Source of the DNA: Mesorhizobium sp. B2-3-4
GTDB lineage: Bacteria; Pseudomonadota; Alphaproteobacteria; Rhizobiales; Rhizobiaceae
Assembly (NCBI RefSeq): GCF_006442315.1
Contig: NZ_VFVY01000035.1
Location: 1-38,781 of the forward strand
Direction: 5' to 3'
DNA: 38,781 nucleotides
A model generated the notes under the pieces. The model made no database searches. It was not told the origin of the DNA and saw only the letters and a list, made by a program, of their open reading frames with translations. A program made the position numbers and the translations under genes. Positions 17,608 through 25,865 of this stretch are shown here, piece by piece; the first letter of the stretch is position 1; every line of letters starts with the position of its first letter.

Positions 17608-18747
17608 TCAGGCGCCCTTTCCCTTGACCGCTTCCATGCCGACGGATCGCGGGCTGAACGAGGCGAACAGCGCCTGAATATAGGGTCTGAACATGTGTTC
17701 GAGCGCGCCGGCGAAAAGGATCACCAGACCCTGGATGATGACAATCATGTCGCGGGTGATCGCCGGCATCTCGAAGGAAAGTTCGGCGCCGCCCTGATAG
17801 AGCATGCCAAACAGGATCGCCGCCAGCACGATGCCGATCGGGTGCAGGCGCCCCATCAACGCCACGGCGATGCCGACGAAGCCAGCGCCGGAGACGAAGT
17901 CGATCGCGACATTGTGCTGGTCGCCCATCACCGGATTGAGCGCCATCATGCCGGCGAGCGCGCCCGAAATCATCATCGCGGTGATGATGATGCGGGTCTC
18001 CGAAATGCCGGCATAGCGGGCCGCCTTCGGGCTGTGGCCGTAGGTGCGCATCTCATAGCCGAGCTTGGTGCGCCAGATCAGCAGCCAGACCACGAAGGCC
18101 ATGACCAGCGCCAGCAGGAAGCAGATGTTGAGCGGCGCGGAACGGATTTTGGCGCCGAACAGCTCGATGATCCAGTTGAGCTTCGGCAGTTCGGCGCCGG
18201 CGAGGAAGTTGCGTGTCTGCGGCGCCTGCGATCCCGCCGGCTTCAACGGTCCGACCAGCAGATAGACCATGACCGAGGCGGCGATGAAGTTGAACATGAT
18301 GGTGGTGATGACGATGTGCGAGCCGCGCTTGGCTTGCAGATAGGCCGGGATGAGCGCCCACAGCGCCCCTACGGCGGCCGAAGCGACGATGGCCATCGGA
18401 AAAGTCAGCCACCAGGGCAGCACGCTGTCGAAGGACAGGCAGACGATGGCGATGCCGAGGCCGGCAATATAGGCCTGTCCCTCGGTGCCGATGTTGAACA
18501 GGCCGCAATGGGCAGCCACCGCCACCGAAAGCCCGGTAAAGATGAAGGTGGTGGCATAGAACAGGGTGAAGGCGATGCCCGTTCCCTTGCCGAAGGCGCC
18601 TTCGACCAGAATGACGGCGGCGCGGAACGGGTTTTCACCGACCAGCAATACGACGAAGCCGGCGACGATGAAGGCGACCGACAGGTTGATCAGCGGGATC
18701 AGTCCGTAATCGGCCCAAGCCGGCAGTTTGGCGTAAGGCGTGCTCAT
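17608..18747 (-). CDS. Nucleoside ABC transporter permease (NupP/YufP-like)
   Basis: A 379-residue inner-membrane permease, partner of the adjacent permease. Hydrophobic segments begin around residue 14 (LIPLINLSVAFIVAGFVVLL), and the family loop CGLFNIGTEGQAYIAG is present, as is the LGYEMRTYGHSPKAARYAGI loop that probably contacts the ATPase. The ATG overlaps the ATPase stop as ATGA, indicating translational coupling. Confidence 0.9.
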   Translation of the reverse strand: MSTPYAKLPAWADYGLIPLINLSVAFIVAGFVVLLVGENPFRAAVILVEGAFGKGTGIAFTLFYATTFIFTGLSVAVAAHCGLFNIGTEGQAYIAGLGIAIVCLSFDSVLPWWLTFPMAIVASAAVGALWALIPAYLQAKRGSHIVITTIMFNFIAASVMVYLLVGPLKPAGSQAPQTRNFLAGAELPKLNWIIELFGAKIRSAPLNICFLLALVMAFVVWLLIWRTKLGYEMRTYGHSPKAARYAGISETRIIITAMMISGALAGMMALNPVMGDQHNVAIDFVSGAGFVGIAVALMGRLHPIGIVLAAILFGMLYQGGAELSFEMPAITRDMIVIIQGLVILFAGALEHMFRPYIQALFASFSPRSVGMEAVKGKGA

Positions 18748-20273
18748 GCGGCGGCCTCCTGCTCGACACCGGCCATCAGCAGGCCGAGTTCGCCCTCGCT
18801 CGCGTCGGGACCGCGCTCGCCGACGATGCGGCCGGCAAACATCACCAGGATGCGGTCGGAGAGCGAGCGGATCTCGTCGAGCTCGACCGAGACCACCAGC
18901 ACGGCCTTGCCCTGGTCGCGCATGGCGATCAGCCGCTTGTGGATGAATTCGATGGCGCCGACATCGACGCCGCGCGTCGGCTGGCCGACGATGAGAACGC
19001 CGGGGTCCTGCTCGATCTCCCGCGCCAGCACGATCTTCTGCTGGTTGCCGCCGGAGAAGTTGGCGGTCTTCAGGTGCGGATTGGCGGGACGGATGTCGTA
19101 TTTCTCGATCTTGTCCCGGGCATCGGCCGTGATGGCGTCGATGTCGAGGAAAGGGCCTTTGAGATAGCGGGGGTCGTCGTGGTAGCCGAGGATGGAATTC
19201 TCGTTCTCCTCGAAGGCCAGCACCAGCCCGACGTGGTGGCGGTCTTCGGGCACATGGGCGAGCCCGCGGTCGCGCAATTCTCCGGGATCGGCGGCGCCCG
19301 TCAGATCGATCGGCTTACCGTCCAGCATGACCGAGCCCGAGACGGCGCGCCTGATGCCCGAAATCGCCTCGAGCAGTTCGGATTGTCCGTTGCCGGCGAC
19401 GCCGGCAATGCCGACGATCTCGCCGGCGCGGATGTCGAAGGAGATGTCGTCGACCATGGTGACGCCACGCGAATCCTTGACCGTCAGGTTCTTGACCGCG
19501 AGCTTGACGCCGCCCGCCTCCGCCTCGCCCTTCTCGACCCGCAGCAGCACGCGGCGTCCGACCATCAGTTCAGCCAGTTCCTCGACCGTGGTCTTCTTCG
19601 TCTCGCGGGTGGCAACCATCGTGCCCTGCCGCATGACCGACACGGTGTCGGTGATGGCCATGATCTCGCGCAGCTTGTGGGTGATCAGCACCACTGTCTT
19701 GCCCTGTTCCTTCAGTTGCCTGAGGATGCGGAACAGGTGATCGGCCTCGGCCGGTGTGAGCACGCCGGTCGGCTCATCGAGGATCAGGATCTCGGCGCCG
19801 CGATAAAGCGCCTTGAGGATTTCGACTCGCTGCTGCAGGCCGACCGGCAGTTCCTCGATGATCGCGTCGGGATCCACTTCAAGACCGTACTCGCGCTCCA
19901 GCCGGTCTAGCTCAGAGCGCGCCTTGGCGATGCTGCTCTTCAAGAGCGCATCGGTTTCGGCACCGAGGATGATGTTTTCCAGCACCGAGAAATTGTCGAC
20001 CAGCATGAAATGCTGGTGCACCATGCCGATGCCGAGCGCGATCGCGTCATTGGGTGTCTTGATCGATGCCGGTTTGCCGCCGACGCGGATCTCGCCGCTG
20101 TCGGCCTGGTAGAAGCCATAGAGGATCGACATCAGCGTCGATTTGCCGGCGCCGTTTTCTCCGACGATGCCGTGGATGGTGCCGCGCGCGATCTCCAGAT
20201 TGATGTCGCGGTTGGCGCGCACCGCGCCGAAACTCTTGTTGATGCCGATCAGTTCGATTGCGGCTTGCGCCAT
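18744..20273 (-). CDS. Nucleoside ABC transporter ATPase with two nucleotide-binding domains
   Basis: A 509-residue tandem ATPase of the sugar/nucleoside import type (RbsA/NupO-like). The first domain has Walker A GENGAGKST (residues 38-46) and Walker B ILILDEPTGVLTP. The second has a degenerate Walker A, GVAGNGQSE, a signature in FSGGNQQKIVLARE, and VLIVGQPTRGVD. In this family the second site is usually catalytically impaired. The gene is first in the minus-strand operon ATPase-permease-permease-cdd-punA-deoA; the 196-bp gap to the divergent slyX should hold the promoter. Confidence 0.93.
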   Translation of the reverse strand: MAQAAIELIGINKSFGAVRANRDINLEIARGTIHGIVGENGAGKSTLMSILYGFYQADSGEIRVGGKPASIKTPNDAIALGIGMVHQHFMLVDNFSVLENIILGAETDALLKSSIAKARSELDRLEREYGLEVDPDAIIEELPVGLQQRVEILKALYRGAEILILDEPTGVLTPAEADHLFRILRQLKEQGKTVVLITHKLREIMAITDTVSVMRQGTMVATRETKKTTVEELAELMVGRRVLLRVEKGEAEAGGVKLAVKNLTVKDSRGVTMVDDISFDIRAGEIVGIAGVAGNGQSELLEAISGIRRAVSGSVMLDGKPIDLTGAADPGELRDRGLAHVPEDRHHVGLVLAFEENENSILGYHDDPRYLKGPFLDIDAITADARDKIEKYDIRPANPHLKTANFSGGNQQKIVLAREIEQDPGVLIVGQPTRGVDVGAIEFIHKRLIAMRDQGKAVLVVSVELDEIRSLSDRILVMFAGRIVGERGPDASEGELGLLMAGVEQEAAA

Positions 20274-20469
20274 GCAGCCTGTCCCACTCTTATTTTTTTA
20301 TCGCTTGGTCAAAATGCCTAGCATGACGCTCCGCCCATGCCAATTGGCCGGCCCAGCGCCCACTCTCGACAAATCCCCGCGCGCTTGTCAATTTCGAACG
20401 TGGCCGAAGCTCTCACATTCGCTAATATGGCAAGGTCGATTTGACTTTGCGGAAGACCGGGGACTTTGC

Positions 20470-20679
20470 ATGATCATGCCCGCCGACCGGCTGACGACGC
20501 TGGAAATCCGCGCCGCCGAGCAGGAAAAGACCATCGAGGAACTGTCGGGCCAGATCGCCGAGCAATGGCAGGTGATCGAGCGCATGCAACGCAAGCTCGA
20601 CGCGCTGACCGACCGTTTCCTGGCGCTGGAGGAACAGGCGGCGCCCGACGTGCCGATAACCAAACCGCCGCATTGGTAG
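20470..20679 (+). CDS. slyX: SlyX-family small coiled-coil protein
   Basis: A 69-residue cytoplasmic protein. Residues 7-55 are one predicted coiled coil (RLTTLEIRAAEQEKTIEELS, then QWQVIERMQRKLDALTDRF) and the C-terminus ends PPHW, the classic SlyX tail. Function is unknown; the name comes from proximity to slyD in E. coli. ATG 20470 has GGGGA about 8 nt upstream; a second ATG at 20476 is possible. The next gene starts 16 nt after its stop. Confidence 0.9.
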   Translation: MIMPADRLTTLEIRAAEQEKTIEELSGQIAEQWQVIERMQRKLDALTDRFLALEEQAAPDVPITKPPHW

Positions 20680-20695
20680 GCAGGAGGGGCAGCCG

Positions 20696-21115
20696 ATGGC
20701 CAGTGAGAGCGAGCGCGTTGCCCGGGCCGGCGATTACGTGCTTGGCCTGATGAACGACCGCGACCGGGAACGCGCCGAGCGCGACCTGGAAATCGACCCT
20801 GCCTTCCGCGATACGGTGATGCGGTTGGCCGAGCGCATGCATGCCTTCGATCGCACGGGGCGGCCCTCGGGCGACGATGCCAGCTGGCGGCTGATCTCGC
20901 AACGCATCGCCGAATTGCCGCAAATGCGTCCGGTGGCGATGGACGGGCCAAAACCCACGCCAGTCATCAGCAAACTGCAGCGCCGGCCCTACGGCGTCGG
21001 CGTATATGGGCTCGGCGGCGGCCGCGGCGCCGTCATCGCCATCGCGCTGATTGTTGTGTTTGGGCTGGGATATAGTGCCGGGCTGTTATCGGCAGGTGGC
21101 GCGCTTTTGCCGTAA
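20696..21115 (+). CDS. Anti-sigma factor-like single-pass membrane protein
   Basis: A 139-residue protein. The N-terminal 50 residues (ARAGDYVLGLMNDRDRERAE, then DPAFRDTVMRLAERM) resemble the N-terminal domain of RskA-type anti-sigma factors, without a zinc HxxxCxxC motif. One membrane helix is near the C-terminus (AVIAIALIVVFGLGYSAGLL), leaving a very short periplasmic tail, unlike full-length RskA proteins. There is no sigma factor gene beside it. AGGAGG 6-8 nt upstream supports the ATG at 20696. It probably forms an operon with slyX. Family assignment is tentative. Confidence 0.65.
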   Translation: MASESERVARAGDYVLGLMNDRDRERAERDLEIDPAFRDTVMRLAERMHAFDRTGRPSGDDASWRLISQRIAELPQMRPVAMDGPKPTPVISKLQRRPYGVGVYGLGGGRGAVIAIALIVVFGLGYSAGLLSAGGALLP

Positions 21116-21127
21116 GCCGGCGCTATG

Positions 21128-21493
21128 TCAGACACTATAGCCCGATGGCTGCCACAGCTCGATCGGATTGCCTTCGGGGTCGTGGATCCTGCAGAAACGG
21201 CCGACCTCCGAATCCCATTCCGGGCGCGTTTCCACGACGATGCCTGCCGCTTCAAGATCGGCGATCGCCGCATCGATGTCGTCGACGCGGAAATTGATCA
21301 GCCATTGCTGGGCGGTGCGACCGAAATAATCGGTATCTTCCCTGAAGGGCGCAATGATGGTCGGGCCGGCTTGCTGTTTCCAGACCGTCCTGGAGAAGTC
21401 CGATATGCCGAGATGGGTCTCATACCATGCCGCCAGCGCTTGCGGGTCGCGGGCGCGAAAGAAGAACCCGCCTATACCTGTCACTGTCGCCAT
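21128..21493 (-). CDS. VOC (glyoxalase/bleomycin-resistance) superfamily protein
   Basis: A 121-residue protein with two beta-alpha-beta-beta-beta modules: N-terminal GIGGFFFRARDPQALAAWY, and C-terminal INFRVDDIDAAIADLEAAGI followed by FCRIHDPEGNPIELWQP. The DPEGNPIELW ending is typical of VOC dioxygenase/glyoxalase-like enzymes, with the Glu as a likely metal ligand. Substrate cannot be assigned. GAGGAGA lies 6 nt upstream of ATG 21493. It is convergent with the anti-sigma-like gene and lies downstream of the BMP gene terminator. Confidence 0.85.
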   Translation of the reverse strand: MATVTGIGGFFFRARDPQALAAWYETHLGISDFSRTVWKQQAGPTIIAPFREDTDYFGRTAQQWLINFRVDDIDAAIADLEAAGIVVETRPEWDSEVGRFCRIHDPEGNPIELWQPSGYSV

Positions 21494-21551
21494 TTCGTGT
21501 CTCCTCGATCGTTGCCGGCGGCAAGCGACGCCTCAACCGCGGGCAGAAACA

Positions 21552-21579
21552 AAACCGCCGGGCTTTCACCCGGCGGTTT
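21552..21579 (-). terminator. Rho-independent terminator of the BMP-family gene
   Basis: Perfect 11-bp stem (aaaccgccggg / cccggcggttt) with a 6-nt loop, followed on the minus strand by TTTTGTTTCTG. It lies 22 nt past the stop of the substrate-binding protein gene. Confidence 0.85.
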
Positions 21580-21600
21580 CGAACTGTCGGTATCTGCCGA

Positions 21601-22590
21601 TCAATACGGGCAGGCGTTGTCAGCCGTATAGTCGTGCACCGTGATCGTGCCGGCGATGATGTCGGCCTTGGCCTTTTCGACGGCGGCCTTCATCTCGTCC
21701 GTCACCAGCGCCTTATTGTTGTCGTCCATGGCGTAGTCGACGCCGCCTTCCTTGAGGCCGAGGTTTTGCAGGCCGCCCTTGAAGGTGCCGTTCTTGCCGT
21801 CCATGAAGGCGTTGTAGACGGCGACGTCGACACGCTTCATCATCGAGGTCAGCACCTTGCCGGGCTGCAGGCCGTTCTGGTTGGAATCGACGCCGATGCC
21901 GAGCTTGCCGGCCTCCGCCGCTGCCTGCAGCACGCCGACACCGGTGCCGCCTGCCGCAGCGTAAACCACGTCGGAGCCCTGGTCGATCTGCGTCTTGGCG
22001 ATTTCGCCGCCCTTGGCAGGGTCGTTCCACGCTGCCGGCGTGTCGCCGGTCATGTTCTGGATGACGTCGGTCGCACCGGCCGACTTGGCGCCGCCGACAT
22101 AGCCGCATTCGAACTTGCGGATCAGCGGGATATCCATGCCGCCGACGAAGGAGACCTTCTTCGTCTTCGATGCCATCGCCGCCATAATGCCGACGAGGTA
22201 GGATCCTTCATTCTCCTTGAAGACCAGCGAGCGGACATTTGGCATGTCGACGGCGTCGTCGATGATGGCGAAGTTCAGGTCGGGATAATCCTTTGCGACC
22301 GCTTTGAGAGCGTCCTCCCAGGCAAAGCCGGCCATGACGATCGGGTTGCGGCCGTCCTCGGCGAAGCGGCGCAGTGCCTGCTCGCGCTGCGAGGCGTTGG
22401 ACACTTCGAACTCGACATAGGCGACGCCCGTCTCGGTCTTGAATTTTTCGGCGCCGTGATAGGCGGCTTCATTGAAGGATTTGTCGAACTTGCCGCCCAG
22501 ATCATAGAGGATGGCCGGCTGGACATCCGCGGCGAAAGCCGGAAGAACCATTGCGGTTGCGGCCAGGAGGCCGAGAACGATACGTTTCAT
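21601..22590 (-). CDS. BMP-family nucleoside-binding periplasmic protein
   Basis: A 329-residue substrate-binding protein of the BmpA/PnrA family. A Sec signal peptide (MKRIVLGLLAATAMVLPAFA) precedes ADVQPAILYDLGGKFDKSFN, the typical BMP N-terminus; there is no lipobox Cys. Later family segments include VVYAAAGGTGVGVLQAA and IGVDSNQNGLQPGKVLTSM. Family members bind purine nucleosides, and here it very likely serves the ABC ATPase/permease operon at 16545-20273. I chose ATG 22590, which gives a clean signal peptide; a start at 22659 would bury it. It is a single-gene unit with its own terminator. Confidence 0.92.
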   Translation of the reverse strand: MKRIVLGLLAATAMVLPAFAADVQPAILYDLGGKFDKSFNEAAYHGAEKFKTETGVAYVEFEVSNASQREQALRRFAEDGRNPIVMAGFAWEDALKAVAKDYPDLNFAIIDDAVDMPNVRSLVFKENEGSYLVGIMAAMASKTKKVSFVGGMDIPLIRKFECGYVGGAKSAGATDVIQNMTGDTPAAWNDPAKGGEIAKTQIDQGSDVVYAAAGGTGVGVLQAAAEAGKLGIGVDSNQNGLQPGKVLTSMMKRVDVAVYNAFMDGKNGTFKGGLQNLGLKEGGVDYAMDDNNKALVTDEMKAAVEKAKADIIAGTITVHDYTADNACPY

Positions 22591-22720
22591 GTGATCCACA
22601 CCCTGTCGGTTATTTTTTCCGTTACGCACCGCCTGTCTGCCCGGTTCTCCGGCAGGCAAACGACGTTAGCCAGGAGTGTATTTCCCCTCCCGCTTGCGGG
22701 CAATCTGGCACGGGCCGAAA

Positions 22721-22741
22721 CAAAATTCACGCGGAATTTTG
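22721..22741. promoter_or_regulatory. Inverted repeat upstream of the BMP gene, candidate operator
   Basis: Perfect 8-bp arms caaaattc and gaattttg around ACGCG, 131 bp upstream of the BMP gene start in a 250-bp gap. It is AT-rich within GC-rich surroundings, which suits a regulator-binding site better than a terminator. No regulator gene is adjacent. Confidence 0.4.
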
Positions 22742-22840
22742 ACCTTTTGGAAAAGCGTTCCGCGGGCAGGCCGCCCCGAAGTAGCCTCCTTGCGCGCAAG
22801 CCGCCGGGAGGCGGCCGGCAAGGGACGCGATGCCGGCGAC

Positions 22841-23164
22841 TTAATTGGCCGCGAACTGGCTCGTGGGCCGCTGCCGCCGGTAGCCGATGGCGTAAAGCAG
22901 GAAGGCGAGCACCGCGAAGACGGCAAAGCCCGGCTGGTTGAGTACCCAGGCGATGGCGCCATCCCACAGCAACGGACCGGCCTTGGCGCGGACATAGGTT
23001 TCGAAGGCTGCCCGCGTGTCCGGCGAAACGGCCAGCCAGCTGGCGTTGAGCGGGGTCAGCACAAGGGCCGAGGCCGCCACGGTGCGCGTCGTGTCGAGCA
23101 CGGCCATGATGACGGAAACCGACAGCGCGACCATGGCCGCAAGGCGAAAGACGAAGCGAAACAT
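22841..23164 (-). CDS. Unrecognised small membrane protein
   Basis: A 107-residue protein with two hydrophobic segments, at residues 5-25 (FRLAAMVALSVSVIMAVLD) and about 78-96 (FAVFAVLAFLLYAIGY), and a polar middle with SPDTRAAFETYVRAKAGPLL that should lie in the periplasm. I recognise no characterised family. The start at 23164 has GGGGGAGAG upstream. Codon usage matches the neighbours, so it looks like a real chromosomal gene. It lies upstream of the BMP gene on the same strand, with a 250-nt gap. Confidence 0.72.
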   Translation of the reverse strand: MFRFVFRLAAMVALSVSVIMAVLDTTRTVAASALVLTPLNASWLAVSPDTRAAFETYVRAKAGPLLWDGAIAWVLNQPGFAVFAVLAFLLYAIGYRRQRPTSQFAAN

Positions 23165-23284
23165 CAAGGCTCTCCCCCGGCTCATCCTGGATGCTCACCA
23201 GGAGACCTCCGGCACATGTCCCGACGAGAAATAGAATGAGCGCGGCTTGTCTGCAATCGCGATACGCGAATTTGAGGCCGTCGC

Positions 23285-24004
23285 TTATGCAGCCGGCCTG
23301 CGTCCGCGGCGATGAACGAGCCAGACGGCAAGAATGCCGCCGGCAATGGCGCCAATCACCAGGCCGGCCAGTCCGATGAACGCGGCAAAGTAGCCGCAGC
23401 CGCCCTCGAAGCAGCTGACCTCGGCGACATCGGCGATCACCGAGCCGGCCAGGAATCCGCCCACGGCGCCGATGACCGCGCCAAACACGATGCCGAGCAG
23501 GGCAGCAAGGATGGAGACGAACACCGGCGGCGCTTCGGTCCGCGGCCTGGCATAGACGGCGTCGGCGCCGGAGCCGCGGCGCAGCAGATAGATGCAGAGC
23601 AGGCCGATGGCGATTTCGGCGCCGCCGATCAGCAGGCTCCTGGGGGTGAAGACGAAATCGGGCACGGCAAACACATAGGCCTGCCGCGCCAGCACCCAGA
23701 CGATGGTCGCCACCTGCCAGATGATGAAGTGGCTGGGGAAGCGCGCCGACCGGCCGAAGGCAAGACCGAGCAGGTAAAGCCCCCACAGGATGGTGATGAC
23801 GTCAACGACCAGCCCGCCAATGAAGAAATAGAAAATCCTGTCCGGCAGGCCTGAACTGCTTGTCAGCCACCAGGCCGTAGCCAGGCCGTAGAGCGACCAT
23901 GCCATCACGAAGATGAGCCAGCCCACCGGCACATAGGACAGCCCGCTGTCCGGACGTCCTGCTGGCGCCTGTCCGCTGCCCGGCATTCCGCTGCTTGAAG
24001 TCAT
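23285..24004 (-). CDS. Unrecognised polytopic membrane protein (DUF2569-like N-terminal half)
   Basis: About 239 residues with six predicted membrane segments. The N-terminal four, from GWLIFVMAWSLYGLATAWWL to GAEIAIGLLCIYLL, resemble small DUF2569-like proteins; this is a weak guess. The C-terminal two are glycine-rich (GIVFGAVIGAVGGFLAGSV and GLVIGAIAGGILAVWLV) and separated by a loop with a Cys pair (SCFEGGCGYF). The start is uncertain: ATG 24004 gives MTSSSGMPGSG, and upstream starts up to 24067 are open but look non-coding. Function unknown. Confidence 0.65.
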   Translation of the reverse strand: MTSSSGMPGSGQAPAGRPDSGLSYVPVGWLIFVMAWSLYGLATAWWLTSSSGLPDRIFYFFIGGLVVDVITILWGLYLLGLAFGRSARFPSHFIIWQVATIVWVLARQAYVFAVPDFVFTPRSLLIGGAEIAIGLLCIYLLRRGSGADAVYARPRTEAPPVFVSILAALLGIVFGAVIGAVGGFLAGSVIADVAEVSCFEGGCGYFAAFIGLAGLVIGAIAGGILAVWLVHRRGRRPAA

Positions 24005-24368
24005 TTCCGGACGATGCCCCCAGCAAAGCCTCCGCATCACTCGACAGGCGGCCCGCGGCGAAGTCAAGCACGGCCGGCCCTACGGGCCCGGCTGTGCACA
24101 TCATTCGGCGGCGGAACGCGTGTGACGGCGGCCTGACGGAACGGTGTGTGGCCGGCAAAGCGAATAGACTGCCGTTATGGCTTGGCATTCGACGCGGGAT
24201 CGACTAGATGAGCCCCGCGCCTGTTGCTTTGACGGCTCGGGTGCGAGGGGAAGGTGTTTGCTGGTTGGCGGCACCCACGGCGCGGAAATCGCGTGCCGGC
24301 CCCCCTGAAAGGACCGCATTGTCCTCAACCCGCGCGGCGAAACCGGCCGTCGCGAAAAATGCAAGGAC
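24005..24368. other. Intergenic region upstream of tRNA-Ser
   Basis: No convincing gene here. Short open frames occur on both strands but lack ribosome sites and sensible composition. It should contain the promoter of the tRNA gene and possibly of the minus-strand membrane protein gene; I could not pick out a clear -35/-10 pair. Confidence 0.5.
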
Positions 24369-24458
24369 GGAGAGGTGGCCGAGTGGTTGAAGGCGCACGC
24401 CTGGAAAGTGTGTTTACGGGAGACCGTAACGCGGGTTCGAATCCCGCTCTCTCCGCCA
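24369..24458 (+). tRNA. tRNA-Ser (GGA)
   Basis: A 90-nt class II tRNA with encoded CCA. Acceptor stem GGAGAGG pairs with the 3' CTCTCC plus a wobble pair, with discriminator G73. The anticodon stem CACGC/GTGTG encloses the loop CTGGAAA, with anticodon GGA at 24403-24405. A long variable arm (ttacgg/ccgtaa) follows, and a T arm GCGGG-TTCGAAT-CCCGC. It reads UCC and UCU codons. Confidence 0.97.
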
Positions 24459-24581
24459 GTATTCCTTCAAACCAGCGGTACTTCGGAAGAGATCGTTCAG
24501 GTCGATCACCATTCACGGGAAAGCATCTCCCGGACCGAGGCGAACACTTGTGCCAGCGCCAGACCAAATTGCATAGTCAGT

Positions 24582-25865
24582 GTGGAGACTCAGTACGCTG
24601 CCGCGCAACACGGGTTCGCAAGGATCGTGATCGGACTTTATGACTTTTGGCCCGCTTTTGTGGTCGTCGCGCTGCTGTGGCCACTTGCCGGCCTGCCGCT
24701 GTTTCAGCGCGTGGGCTTCGGCGGGAATTCCGCAAGGATCCGGGCAATTGATGGAATGCGTGGGTACCTCGCCCTCGCGGTCGTGCTGCATCACGCCGTC
24801 ATGTATCATGAATTGCTGACGAACGGCGTATGGGAGCGTCCTCGCTCCGCTTTCTATGATCTGCTGGGGCAGGCGGGGGTGTCGTTTTTCTTCATAATCA
24901 CCGCCTATCTGTTCTGGGGAAAATTGCTGTCGGCGAAAGGCCCGGTCAATTTTCCGACCCTGTTGCTCAAGCGGGCGTTCCGGATCGGGCCGCTTTACAT
25001 TCTGGCCGTAGGCCTGGCGATGGGTTTGGAGGTCGTCGACGCCGGAATCGATTATTCGAGCTTCGCGACTTACGAAAGGGCGTTGCTCAATTTTCTGTTT
25101 GGCGCCTTCGACTACATTCCGCTCTCCAGTTCGCGCGTCTGTACATTGGCCTGCGTGGCCTGGACCTTGCGCTATGAGTGGTTGTTCTATTTCAGCCTGC
25201 CGATCGCGGCCATATTCAGCCGGCATCCGGTTGCCCGCATCGGCTTGCCTGGCATCCTTCTGGTCTTTTCCACCATCGCGTCGGCGAGCGGCGGGAGCGC
25301 CGTCTACAGCTATCTGGGGCTCTTTGCGGGCGGAATGTTGTGCGCGACGCTGGAAACAAACGCCTGGTTGCTGAGAGTGCACCGACACGCTTTGTCCGCA
25401 TTCGGTCTGGCAATGCTGACGTCCCTCTTTGTCAATTATGACACCGCCTACGCGGCGGGGCCGGTGCTCGTTTCCACCGCTGTCTTCTTCCTGATCGTGT
25501 CGGGCGCCGATTTCTTCGGCCTTCTGACCGCACTCCGCTCGGTGCGGCTGGGTGAGATCAGCTATGGTATCTACCTGCTGCAGGGTCTGGCTTTCGTGCT
25601 GGTGTTCTCCGTCGCGCCCATAAGGGGCTTTGCCCTTGAAAGCGCCGGCCAGTACTGGCTTGTGACATTGATGGTGATGGTGGTGCTGATCGCCATGGCG
25701 CTGGCTGCGCACCTCCTCGTCGAAAAGCCCGGCGTGTCGCTAGGCGGTATTTTCGCCACGACCTTGCGCCTTCCGACAAGGGACGAAGCGCAGCCGGCCG
25801 CCGCAGCGGGAGCTCAGCCCTGGCTGGTTCCCAATCTTACCGCGCAATCGCCAGATCGGCCGTAG
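24582..25865 (+). CDS. Acyltransferase 3 family integral membrane protein
   Basis: About 427 residues as called. The domain starts with IRAIDGMRGYLALAVVLHHAV, the hallmark of the acyltransferase 3 (OafA/NodX-like) family with its active-site His-His, followed by about ten membrane segments and a family segment YGIYLLQGLAFVLVF. Members O-acylate surface polysaccharides, peptidoglycan or lipids at the inner membrane; the acceptor is unknown here. The start is unclear: no ATG precedes the first helix in frame, and the frame stays open back through the tRNA gene. GTG 24582 is used here and GTG 24627 is an alternative; neither has a good ribosome site. It lies about 120 nt after tRNA-Ser and may be an acquired gene. 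Confidence 0.82.
   Translation: METQYAAAQHGFARIVIGLYDFWPAFVVVALLWPLAGLPLFQRVGFGGNSARIRAIDGMRGYLALAVVLHHAVMYHELLTNGVWERPRSAFYDLLGQAGVSFFFIITAYLFWGKLLSAKGPVNFPTLLLKRAFRIGPLYILAVGLAMGLEVVDAGIDYSSFATYERALLNFLFGAFDYIPLSSSRVCTLACVAWTLRYEWLFYFSLPIAAIFSRHPVARIGLPGILLVFSTIASASGGSAVYSYLGLFAGGMLCATLETNAWLLRVHRHALSAFGLAMLTSLFVNYDTAYAAGPVLVSTAVFFLIVSGADFFGLLTALRSVRLGEISYGIYLLQGLAFVLVFSVAPIRGFALESAGQYWLVTLMVMVVLIAMALAAHLLVEKPGVSLGGIFATTLRLPTRDEAQPAAAAGAQPWLVPNLTAQSPDRP

Noticed and set aside
17563..19167. 534-codon plus-strand frame opposite the ABC transporter genes
   Set aside because: It is antisense to conserved permease and ATPase genes, and the translated product is a His/Asp/Arg-rich shadow.
20381..20391. 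TTGACA-like -35 on the minus strand upstream of the ABC ATPase gene
   Set aside because: No acceptable -10 hexamer lies 16-18 nt downstream, so a promoter was not annotated.
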